Assembly (NCBI GenBank): GCA_900542595.1
Contig: UQOB01000036.1
Coordinates: forward strand, 1-12,626
DNA: 12,626 bases
Direction: 5' to 3'
Origin: an uncultured Mollicutes bacterium
Lineage (GTDB): Bacteria > Bacillota_I > Bacilli_A > RFN20 > CAG-826
The notes under the pieces were generated by a model. The model was not told where the DNA came from, did no database searches, and saw only the letters and a program-made list of their open reading frames with translations. This document shows, one piece after another, positions 5,803-12,127 of the stretch (positions are counted from its first letter, which is position 1; each line of letters opens with the position of its first letter). The position numbers were made by a program, and so were the translations under genes.

Positions 5803-6671
5803 TTTTTCGTTTTTAAGGAAAGCACGCGGCAGAGTTCTTCCGCGTCTTTTTCATATTTATGAGGTGGTTCAATCACTTTTGGGTAACCACTGATATGGAA
5901 CAAACCATCCGCGACAATGTAGCTTCCCTTCTTCACTTCATTTGAGCATGCCATAACTTGCCCTAAGCAGGCTTTACTAGGGCTATGGGTAAAAAGATAC
6001 AGGACCCCATTCCCAATCTTCTTTATGATTGGAGCGTACTCCCTGATAATATTCGACTTCGTAACCCCCGGATGGAAAAGAACGATATCTAAGCCTTGCT
6101 TTAAATAATGGAAGAAGAGGCTATTAAGCCCCGCTTTACTGACAAAATAATCCATCTGCCGAGATGAATATTCTTTTTTAAAATAAGCATCGTAATCATG
6201 GTCTTTCGGTTGCTCTGCCGCGAGAGAAGTCGTTAAGACATACCGACCATTAGGAAAGAGTTTTGATAATCCTTCTAAGAGCCTGAAAGTCCCTAAAAGG
6301 TTGGTCGCTAAGGTTAGCGGCATCCCGTCCACTTTCGCCGCATCTTTCTTCGGGAAATAGATACCAGCGTTAAGAATGATGATATCAAAATGTTCGTTTT
6401 TCACCATCTCGAGGAAGGAGTTCACGCTATCTTTGTTGCTTTGATCTAAAGGTAAATACTGGAGCTTTTGGTTATTAGTTTTCTCTTTTATCTCAAGGAC
6501 CTTTTGATTTCCTTTACTAGCGTTCCTGCTCGCGATTGTCACTTCTCCCCCGAGCGAGGCTAAGTAATAGAAAGTCCACTCCCCGATTCCGCTATTACCG
6601 CCGGTTAAAAGGATTTTCTTACCGGTAAAATCGAGATGTTTCGCTTTTAAATAATCTAAATATTCTTTCAT
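5799..6671 (-). CDS. Short-chain dehydrogenase/reductase (SDR family)
   Basis: A 290-aa Rossmann-fold oxidoreductase. It has the cofactor glycine motif TGGNSGIG (23-30), the structural NAG (101-103), and the catalytic residues Asn124, Ser149, Tyr175 and Lys179 (YFVSK). The pattern HPGVTKSNI after the active site resembles the retinol-dehydrogenase/WWOX-like classical SDRs, which are NADP-linked; ASRN after beta-2 also fits NADP(H) preference. The substrate cannot be told. The only possible start is the ATG at 6671: an in-frame TAA lies at 6684-6686 and the next methionine is far inside. No Shine-Dalgarno precedes it, and a -10 box ends 9 bases before the ATG. It stands alone between a terminator and the convergent kinase gene. 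Confidence 0.92.
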   Translation of the reverse strand: MKEYLDYLKAKHLDFTGKKILLTGGNSGIGEWTFYYLASLGGEVTIASRNASKGNQKVLEIKEKTNNQKLQYLPLDQSNKDSVNSFLEMVKNEHFDIIILNAGIYFPKKDAAKVDGMPLTLATNLLGTFRLLEGLSKLFPNGRYVLTTSLAAEQPKDHDYDAYFKKEYSSRQMDYFVSKAGLNSLFFHYLKQGLDIVLFHPGVTKSNIIREYAPIIKKIGNGVLYLFTHSPSKACLGQVMACSNEVKKGSYIVADGLFHISGYPKVIEPPHKYEKDAEELCRVLSLKTKN

Positions 6672-6680
6672 TTCGTAAGT

Positions 6681-6710
6681 ATTTTAAAAGAAATAAAAGG
6701 GGTTTCGCAA
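6681..6710 (-). promoter_or_regulatory. Promoter of the SDR gene with near-leaderless transcript
   Basis: On the minus strand TTGCGA (6705-6710) is followed by an 18-base spacer and TAAAAT (6681-6686, 5 of 6 to consensus). Transcription should begin around 6674, leaving about three untranslated bases. There is no Shine-Dalgarno in the interval. The -35 box directly adjoins the U-tract of the preceding terminator. Confidence 0.6.
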
Positions 6711-6736
6711 TAAAAAGGAGCCCCGAAGGGCCCCTT
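6711..6736 (-). terminator. Rho-independent terminator with UUCG tetraloop
   Basis: Read on the minus strand, AAGG-G-GCCC pairs with GGGC-T-CCTT (one G-U pair) around the stable loop UUCG closed by C-G (6724-6727), followed by TTTTT (6716-6712). It lies 28 bases after the stop of the 772-aa membrane protein gene and ends that transcript. Confidence 0.93.
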
Positions 6737-6763
6737 AAAAGGAGGAATAAAATGATTTAGACC

Positions 6764-9082
6764 TTATTCTTCATCATCCTCGTCCTCATCGTCCGTTCCC
6801 GCGTTTTGGGGAACGTAATGAGCGAGGTCATCCGCGTAGTCACGAACTTCGAGTTTACCTTGTTCAAGATTATCCTTTTCACAGGCGTCTTGAATCAATT
6901 GCTTCGCTCTTCTTAAGCTGAGCGGGCTCTTGACCTTAAAGACGACCGGGATTTCTTTATAGATGTTCTTGTTACCAGCAAACTTCAAGGGTAAGGAACT
7001 ATTTTCATAGTCCTTCATATCGAGCGCGAAGTAGAGTTTTAAGCTCTTACCAGCGACGGTAATCTTGACGTAAGTCTTGGTGTGGAGACGGAAGGTATCA
7101 CCGGTATTGCTGAGGCGGCTCTTAAGACCGTAGCTTAAGCATTCCGCTTTCAGTTCGTTATAGTTGTTCTTCATTTCCTCATCGGCTTCTAAAAGACGTG
7201 TTGGGAAGGGAACTCTCACGATTTTCGGTTTTTCTTCCTTGACCGGTTCTTCCTTCTTTTCTTCCACCACGGGGGCGGGAGCAGGCGCGGGTGCCGGTGC
7301 CGGAGGGACATTAACGATAATCTGCGGCATCACCGGGGTGGGTTCCGGTTTAACTTCCGGGACAGGTTCCGGTTTTGGTTCTTCTTCGACCGGTTCTTCG
7401 ACTTTCTTCTCTTCTTCGAGTTTCGCTAAGAGTTTGTCGAATTGTTCTGCGACGATGGTCCGAAGTTCTTCCGGTTTGATGAGATTGGCTTGAATGTCTT
7501 TAATGGCATCGTCTTGCATCATATCTTTCCGTTTGAGGGCTTCGAGCTCAACGTTCGGTTTTTCTTCTTTCGGTTCTTCCGCTTTTTCAAGAAGGGGAAC
7601 AAGTTTTTCGTCTAAAGCTTCCTCGACAATCTTATTGACGTCTTCGGCAGTTAAAGCCGGCGGAACTTCTTCCTTCACTTCTTCTTTAACTTCTTCCTTG
7701 ACGGTTTCTGGTTCCGGAGCGGGTTCTTCTTTCTTTAAGAGTTCATCTTTTAAAGATTGAAGTTCTTCCCGGAGGATGCTTCTCACATCGTCTTCAGTTA
7801 AAGCGGGTTTTTCATCTTCAAGAAGATCATCATATTCTTCATCGACGTCTTCTTCGTAATCGGGATGAGCATCTGCGTAGTAGTTATCAAGTTCGGCTCT
7901 GATCAATTGCCGCGCTTCATCATCGGTTAACGGTTTATCGTTATCCGGATGATCATGATCATCGAGCGCTTCTTTGATGATGGCTCTGAGTTCTCTCGCG
8001 GTTAAAGGACGATTATCGTCTTCGACCGGAGCGGGTTCAACTTTCGGTTCTTCTTTCTTTTCTTCCACCACGGGGGCAGGAGCGGGAGCCGGAGTTTGAA
8101 CAACCACGGGGGCCGGGATTTCCGGCGCTTTTACTAAGCCTTCCGGAATCTTAACTTCAATATGGATGGGTCCAGCGGGTTCGGGTTTCGGTTCTTCTTT
8201 AACCGGTGCCGGTTCTTCTTTCTTAGCTGGAGCCGGGATTGGTTCCCCGTGCGCATTGTAATAGAAATGTTGCACGATATAGGGAACTTCTTTCTTTTCT
8301 TCTTTGACCGGAACGGGTTCGGTGACCGGTTCTTTGGTGTCAGGTCCCGCCGCGGTTAATTCATCATATTGCGCGGCTTTAAGAGCGTCTTCATCATTGA
8401 CGTCTTTTTCAGTCGGGAAGTTGAGCACTTCTTCGGCTTTTTGTTTTTCGGCGATAGCTTTCTTACTGAGGTAAGGATGCTTACGGCAGAAATCAATGCC
8501 GACGCATAAAGCGATAAAGCCAAGGATGAAACCGACGAGCAAGATTGCCATACCAGCTAAGATAACAATCGCTTGCCAGATGTTAATGGCGCCGACATTT
8601 CGGATTAAGGGAAGGAGCCCAGTAATATCTTCGTGAGCAACACCTTCATAGTTGAAGACATAGCCGGTGTTGGCCGCGAGTAACATCGTCATCGCGACGC
8701 CGCCGCCTAAAAGACCAATAATCCAGGTGGCGAGTTGGCTCGGCCGTTTTCTCACGATGATCATGATGAATAAGACGATCCATAAAATAAGGAATATCGC
8801 GGTTAAACCTAAGATCGGATAACCGACAAACATGCTTACTAAGTGGTCTTTCGCCCCAATCATCGTTTGATTAGTAATGTTGAAAGCTCCGGTGATGAAT
8901 CCGATAAACATATCACCTAAGTTACTAACAAAGTTAGTCATTCCCCCGACAATGTCAGTAGCACCCATGAAGAAAACACCTTCAGTGCCAGAGAACATCA
9001 ACGGGAGAAGAAACAGGAGTGCCCCACCGATAATAGTAAGAATCAGCGAAGCTATGGATAAACCAATCGATTTTCTTCTCAT
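6764..9082 (-). CDS. Multi-pass membrane protein with long Pro/Ala/Glu/Lys-rich region and five short helical repeats (772 aa)
   Basis: The N-terminal part (to about 200) has four clear hydrophobic segments (about 7-30, 85-110, 116-137, 166-197) and an amphipathic stretch at 45-67. A long charged, low-complexity region rich in PAP, EEKKEEP and KEE follows (about 210-625). Within it a 16-residue helical motif recurs five times: LTARELRAIIKEALDD (360), LTDDEARQLIRAELDN (385), LTEDDVRSILREELQS (428), LTAEDVNKIVEEALDE (477) and the weaker IKPEELRTIVAEQFDK (535). A folded C-terminal domain (about 627-735, including YVKITVAGKSLKLYFALD) resembles, from memory, a domain repeated in clostridial low-complexity proteins; no function is known to me. 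An acidic tail DDEDEDDEE ends it. It is monocistronic, with its own promoter, an AGAGGTAG ribosome site and a terminator. A scaffold or envelope-organising role is inference only. Confidence 0.85.
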   Translation of the reverse strand: MRRKSIGLSIASLILTIIGGALLFLLPLMFSGTEGVFFMGATDIVGGMTNFVSNLGDMFIGFITGAFNITNQTMIGAKDHLVSMFVGYPILGLTAIFLILWIVLFIMIIVRKRPSQLATWIIGLLGGGVAMTMLLAANTGYVFNYEGVAHEDITGLLPLIRNVGAINIWQAIVILAGMAILLVGFILGFIALCVGIDFCRKHPYLSKKAIAEKQKAEEVLNFPTEKDVNDEDALKAAQYDELTAAGPDTKEPVTEPVPVKEEKKEVPYIVQHFYYNAHGEPIPAPAKKEEPAPVKEEPKPEPAGPIHIEVKIPEGLVKAPEIPAPVVVQTPAPAPAPVVEEKKEEPKVEPAPVEDDNRPLTARELRAIIKEALDDHDHPDNDKPLTDDEARQLIRAELDNYYADAHPDYEEDVDEEYDDLLEDEKPALTEDDVRSILREELQSLKDELLKKEEPAPEPETVKEEVKEEVKEEVPPALTAEDVNKIVEEALDEKLVPLLEKAEEPKEEKPNVELEALKRKDMMQDDAIKDIQANLIKPEELRTIVAEQFDKLLAKLEEEKKVEEPVEEEPKPEPVPEVKPEPTPVMPQIIVNVPPAPAPAPAPAPVVEEKKEEPVKEEKPKIVRVPFPTRLLEADEEMKNNYNELKAECLSYGLKSRLSNTGDTFRLHTKTYVKITVAGKSLKLYFALDMKDYENSSLPLKFAGNKNIYKEIPVVFKVKSPLSLRRAKQLIQDACEKDNLEQGKLEVRDYADDLAHYVPQNAGTDDEDEDDEE
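7245..7276. repeat. 32-base direct repeat, copy A, within the 772-aa gene
   Basis: This segment is identical to 8046-8077 except for one base. It encodes the VVEEKKEEP block after a proline/alanine tract near residues 605-613. The two copies are 801 bases apart, a multiple of three, so any recombination between them would remove 267 codons without shifting the frame. Confidence 0.85.
8046..8077. repeat. 32-base direct repeat, copy B, within the 772-aa gene
   Basis: This is the partner of 7245-7276 with a single mismatch, encoding the same VVEEKKEEP block near residues 338-346, again next to a PAPAPAP tract. It most likely arose by internal duplication within the low-complexity region. Confidence 0.85.
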
Positions 9083-9102
9083 AATTGCTACCTCTTAAAG
9101 AA

Positions 9103-9130
9103 ATTGTAGCCAATAAGAAAGCACTTTCAA
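9103..9130 (-). promoter_or_regulatory. Promoter of the 772-aa membrane protein gene
   Basis: On the minus strand TTGAAA (9125-9130) and TACAAT (9103-9108), each 5 of 6 to consensus, are separated by 16 bases. The start would be near 9096, and the ribosome site AGAGGTAG (9088-9095) then occupies the 5' end of a roughly 14-base leader before the ATG at 9082. Confidence 0.75.
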
Positions 9131-9132
9131 AC

Positions 9133-9151
9133 AAAAAATGCAATTTTTGCA
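9133..9151 (-). terminator. Weak terminator candidate after the pyrG/lipid-kinase operon
   Basis: On the minus strand TGCAA-AAA-TTGCA (9151-9139) forms a 5-bp stem followed directly by six T (9138-9133). It lies 14 bases past the stop of the lipid kinase gene and two bases before the -35 of the next promoter. The stem is short and A/T-rich, so termination strength is doubtful. Confidence 0.4.
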
Positions 9152-9165
9152 AAGATTTTACAAAG

Positions 9166-10047
9166 TTATCGGGGTTTTGCCGAGTTTTTTACGTATAAAG
9201 TAAAGGAAGAAGTAACAGTGGAAATATTTAAGGGCCCTTCTAACCACTTTTCTCCGTCTAAAGTGTAGATAAGCTGGTCATTATCAAAAGCAAAATTCGC
9301 TTCTTTTATCCGATAATAACGGGATTTTTTAAAAGGAAAGAAAGATAATAAGCCGTTCCAAAAGCCCGTTTTTGGATAGAGGAAAAGAAGGCTATTTTCA
9401 TCAAAATCTTCCGGTTTTATCACCCGAAAACCACCCATTCTTTCCCCTAATAAGAAAATAATAAAAGGGGAAGACTTAGAAATGATTTGTCCTGTGGTTT
9501 TTAAGCAAAAAGGGTAGTTAGCTTCCTGAATAATCCGGGGAACTGCTTCTAAGTAGTAGCTCATCTTCCCTAACCACTTCTTACTACTATCGCTCGTCAT
9601 CCAGGGGATATCGCTAAAGACACCGGCCGCTAAAGAGTAAGTAAAGTGCCGAGTTTGATTTTTAACCACCGCTTTTCCTAAAAGCACATGCTCGTCTTTT
9701 TCACTTTTAAATAAGCTGAGGTTTTGGTTAAAGGATTTCTTAATCCCAAACCGTTTTCCGGCGTCCCCGATGGTGCCATCGTTAAAGAATAAGACCTTCC
9801 CCTTCCACTCTAAATCTTGCAAAAGGTTAACCAAAACATTGAAGGTCCCATCCCCTCCAATGATCACAAAAAGATCAAAGTGTTCAATCTTCTTTTTAAG
9901 GTAATTTAAGGTCTCATCTAAAGCTAAACTCGGGACATAAGAAACCGAATAACCCTGTAGTTTTAGGGTATTTCCCAGCTTATTTCGTTTTCCTATCCTC
10001 AAATAACTTTGACTTTCCGGCTTTAAATAGACTAAGGCTCGCTTCAT
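9166..10047 (-). CDS. Diacylglycerol-kinase-family lipid kinase (YegS/DagK type)
   Basis: A 293-aa protein of the diacylglycerol/sphingosine kinase catalytic family. The ATP-binding signature GGDGTFN is at 64-70, a GTxxD motif at 91-95 (GTIGD), and a C-terminal DGE at 264-266, all in the expected order and spacing; the length fits the bacterial family. Members phosphorylate diacylglycerol or similar lipids at the cytoplasmic face of the membrane, giving phosphatidic acid. The GTIGD replaces the usual GTxND, losing the asparagine while keeping the aspartate. The start ATG overlaps the pyrG stop (ATGA) and has no strong ribosome site, so translation is probably coupled to pyrG. The true lipid substrate is not shown by sequence. 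Confidence 0.88.
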   Translation of the reverse strand: MKRALVYLKPESQSYLRIGKRNKLGNTLKLQGYSVSYVPSLALDETLNYLKKKIEHFDLFVIIGGDGTFNVLVNLLQDLEWKGKVLFFNDGTIGDAGKRFGIKKSFNQNLSLFKSEKDEHVLLGKAVVKNQTRHFTYSLAAGVFSDIPWMTSDSSKKWLGKMSYYLEAVPRIIQEANYPFCLKTTGQIISKSSPFIIFLLGERMGGFRVIKPEDFDENSLLFLYPKTGFWNGLLSFFPFKKSRYYRIKEANFAFDNDQLIYTLDGEKWLEGPLNISTVTSSFTLYVKNSAKPR

Positions 10048-11645
10048 TTTTGTTTCTTAATCGCGGCTTCAATTAAGCCCAAGAATAAGGGGCTCGGTTT
10101 TAAAGGACGAGAGAGGAATTCCGGATGGAATTGACTAGCGATAAAGAAGGGATGATTTTTGAGTTCAAGGATTTCCACTAAGTTCTTCTCCGGATTAATA
10201 CCGCTAAAGGTCATGCCCCCTTGTTCAAAGGTTTCCCGGTATTTGTTATTGAACTCATACCGGTGCCGATGCCTCTCCTGCACCATATCTTGCCCGTAAA
10301 GTTTATGGGCTAAGCTATCGCGCTTCAATTCACAATCATATAAGCCGAGTCTTAAGGTGCCGCCCATATTGATACCGGTATATTGGTCACTAAGTAAACT
10401 GATGACAGGGAAAGGTGTTTGGGGATCAAATTCCGTCGTATTCGCGTTCTTCATTTTTAAAACATTTTCCGCATATTCAATAGCGGCCAACTGCATCCCA
10501 AAACAAATCCCGAGGAAAGGAACTTTCTTTTCTCTCGCGTACTTTATGGCGAGTTTCTTTCCTTCGCTTCCTCTTTCCCCGAAACCACCGGGGACGAGGA
10601 TCCCGTCATATTCTTTTAAAATGGAATCAACATTCTTCTCTGTGATATCCGGGGACTTAATCCAGCCGATTTTCACTTTCTTACCGCAGTAGTAGGCCGC
10701 GTGTTTTAACGCGCTAGCGACCGAGAGATAGGCGTCATGAAGTTCCACATATTTCCCCACTAAGGCAATCTTCACTATCCCATCAGCGTCCTTAATCGAT
10801 TTCACCCATCTCGACCACGCTTCTAAATCGATAGGGTTAGAAGGTAATCTAAGATGATTTAAAACATAATCGTCAAGTTTTTGTTCATGGAGGAAGAAAG
10901 GCAGTTCATACACTTCTTCTAAATCCTGGGCTTCAAAAACCCCATTTCTTTGCACGTTACAGAAAAGAGAAATCTTGTTCTTACTGCTTTCGCTTAACGG
11001 TACTTCCGTCCGAAGGACTACCGCATCGGGTTGAATCCCTAAACTTAAGAGTTCTTTAACCGAGTGTTGAGTGGGTTTGGTTTTGCTTTCCCCTGCCGCA
11101 TGCAGATATGGCACTAAGGTATTATGGATGAACATCGTGTTCTCCATCCCTAAATCGAGCCGCATTTCTCTCACCGCTTCTAAGAAGGGAAGAGATTCAA
11201 TATCCCCGACCGTTCCCCCGATTTCACAGATGACGACATCGGCTTCGCTGATTTTGCTAGCTTTAAGTAAACGTTCTTTGATTTTATTAGTGACATGTGG
11301 AATTACTTGGATACAGGCTCCAAGGTAATCCCCCCGTCTTTCTTTATCCATGACGGCTTTATAGATTTTGCCGCTGGTGACACTGCTTTCTTTGGTGAGA
11401 TTAACATCCACCCACCGTTCATAGTGCCCTAAATCGAGGTCCGTTTCCGCTCCATCGTTAGTGACATAGACTTCCCCATGTTGAAAGGGTGACATCGTCC
11501 CCGGATCGGCGTTGAGGTAAGGGTCACACTTCAGCATGAACACCTTGATGCCCCTCTGTTTTAAAAGAAGACCTAAAGACGAGGCAAAAATGCCTTTACC
11601 TAAAGACGAAACAACCCCACCGGTCACGAAGATAAACTTAGCCAT
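10044..11645 (-). CDS. pyrG: CTP synthase (glutamine-hydrolysing)
   Basis: A full-length 533-aa enzyme that converts UTP to CTP using ATP and glutamine in the cytoplasm. The N-terminal amidoligase domain (1 to about 270) starts with KFIFVTGGVVSSLGKGI (the P-loop region), has the metal-site regions DLDLGHYER (69-77) and EIGGTVGDIES (141-151), and the nucleotide-binding KTKPTQHS (188-195). The C-terminal class I glutamine amidotransferase domain has PGGFGERG (352-359), the nucleophile Cys381 in LGICFGMQ, and the catalytic QFHPE with His507 and Glu509. The ATG at 11645 has AGGAG five bases upstream. It is the first gene of a two-gene operon with the lipid kinase. The leader upstream contains possible alternative RNA pairings. 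Confidence 0.98.
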   Translation of the reverse strand: MAKFIFVTGGVVSSLGKGIFASSLGLLLKQRGIKVFMLKCDPYLNADPGTMSPFQHGEVYVTNDGAETDLDLGHYERWVDVNLTKESSVTSGKIYKAVMDKERRGDYLGACIQVIPHVTNKIKERLLKASKISEADVVICEIGGTVGDIESLPFLEAVREMRLDLGMENTMFIHNTLVPYLHAAGESKTKPTQHSVKELLSLGIQPDAVVLRTEVPLSESSKNKISLFCNVQRNGVFEAQDLEEVYELPFFLHEQKLDDYVLNHLRLPSNPIDLEAWSRWVKSIKDADGIVKIALVGKYVELHDAYLSVASALKHAAYYCGKKVKIGWIKSPDITEKNVDSILKEYDGILVPGGFGERGSEGKKLAIKYAREKKVPFLGICFGMQLAAIEYAENVLKMKNANTTEFDPQTPFPVISLLSDQYTGINMGGTLRLGLYDCELKRDSLAHKLYGQDMVQERHRHRYEFNNKYRETFEQGGMTFSGINPEKNLVEILELKNHPFFIASQFHPEFLSRPLKPSPLFLGLIEAAIKKQK

Positions 11646-11805
11646 AACGACTCCTAAATAACGTTTCTTAGTCTACGGGTTTTTTCTTTAAAACGAAAGA
11701 TAGAAAGCGTGACATAGTCCAAAGAAAAACAAAAATAAGAATTGACTATCTTTATAGATATATAAGGAAGAAGATCTCGAATAATCACATTATTTAGAAA
11801 AATAT
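11646..11805 (-). promoter_or_regulatory. pyrG leader region with competing inverted repeats
   Basis: An AT-rich untranslated stretch before pyrG. The minus-strand segment 11753-11744 (AAAGATAGTC) can pair with three partners: TATCT at 11760-11756 (5 bp, 4-nt loop), GACTAT at 11719-11714 (6 bp) and CTATCTTT at 11703-11696 (8 bp). These pairings exclude each other. No GC-rich terminator hairpin with a U-run is present, so classical attenuation is not shown. Nothing else coding is seen here. Confidence 0.3.
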
Positions 11806-11811
11806 GGGAGT

Positions 11812-11839
11812 TTTATAAAGATATTTTAATTATTAACAA
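11812..11839 (-). promoter_or_regulatory. Candidate pyrG promoter
   Basis: On the minus strand TTGTTA (11834-11839) and TATAAA (11812-11817) are 16 bases apart. The start would be near 11805, giving an AT-rich leader of about 160 bases, longer than the other leaders in this window. It adjoins the U-tract of the tRNA terminator, the same layout as at two other genes here. No better promoter was seen closer to pyrG. Confidence 0.42.
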
Positions 11840-11840
11840 A

Positions 11841-11864
11841 GAAAAAACCGGCCTTTCAGCCGGT
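11841..11864 (-). terminator. Rho-independent terminator of the tRNA-Ala/tRNA-Met operon
   Basis: On the minus strand ACCGGC pairs with GCCGGT (11864-11859 with 11852-11847) around a 6-nt loop, followed by a T-run (from 11847 down, TTTTTTC). It lies 11 bases after the CCA end of tRNA-Met. Confidence 0.92.
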
Positions 11865-11875
11865 CAATATTCATC

Positions 11876-11950
11876 TGGTGGCGGAGGAGGGATTTGAACC
11901 CCCGACCGAGCGGGTATGAACCGCTTGCTCTACCGCTGAGCTACTCAGCC
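11876..11950 (-). tRNA. tRNA-Met (CAT), elongator type
   Basis: A 75-nt tRNA with encoded CCA and anticodon CAT (plus strand 11916-11918). The anticodon loop TTCATAC in stem AGCGG/CCGCT matches elongator tRNA-Met; initiator tRNA would have three consecutive G-C pairs and CTCATAA, and the lysidine tRNA-Ile also has CTCATAA. The acceptor arms GGCTGAG and CTCCGCC pair except for a T4-C69 mismatch (bases 11947 and 11883). It lies 11 bases after tRNA-Ala in one transcript. Confidence 0.95.
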
Positions 11951-11961
11951 ACAGCTGCATT

Positions 11962-12037
11962 TGGTGGAGCTTAGGGGACTCGAACCCCCGACCCCCTGCT
12001 TGCAAAGCAGGTGCTCTCCCAACTGAGCTAAAGCCCC
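11962..12037 (-). tRNA. tRNA-Ala (TGC)
   Basis: A 76-nt complete cloverleaf with encoded CCA and anticodon TGC (plus strand 12002-12004). The acceptor stem GGGGCTT/AAGCTCC contains the G3-T70 wobble pair that is the alanine identity element. T-loop GTTCGAG and D-arm GCTCAGTTGGGAGAGC are standard. It is first in the two-tRNA operon. Confidence 0.98.
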
Positions 12038-12057
12038 GTAAAATGGGCAGCGACATG

Positions 12058-12086
12058 ATTATAAAAAAGATGGTAATAAGTATCAA
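12058..12086 (-). promoter_or_regulatory. Strong sigma-A-type promoter of the tRNA operon
   Basis: On the minus strand TTGATA (12081-12086), a 17-base spacer and a perfect TATAAT (12058-12063). Transcription would start near 12051, about 14 bases before tRNA-Ala. This is the best promoter match in the window, as expected for stable RNA. Confidence 0.92.
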
Positions 12087-12127
12087 GTTTTTTATTCAAT
12101 TAAGGCTGAACAGGGCTTATTATCGAA

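Noticed and set aside
7164..8359. Several plus-strand Ser/Gly/Phe-rich open frames
   Set aside because: They are mirror frames of the Glu/Lys/Pro/Ala-rich codons of the 772-aa gene; composition is a direct result of antisense GAA/AAG/CCG codons.
10357..11328. Plus-strand open frames opposite pyrG
   Set aside because: pyrG is full length with intact catalytic residues on the other strand; these frames show no coding signals.
11876..11950. CAT tRNA as initiator or lysidine-modified tRNA-Ile
   Set aside because: The loop TTCATAC and stem lacking three consecutive G-C pairs fit elongator tRNA-Met.
11871..12086. 71-aa open frame across the tRNA genes
   Set aside because: It consists of tRNA-Met and tRNA-Ala sequence read through in one frame and has no ribosome site.
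12087..12127. Terminator for the flavin-reductase-like gene
   Set aside because: The apparent symmetry (AAGCC...CCTT) does not form a real stem because CC would face CC, and the T-rich run is absent on the correct strand.
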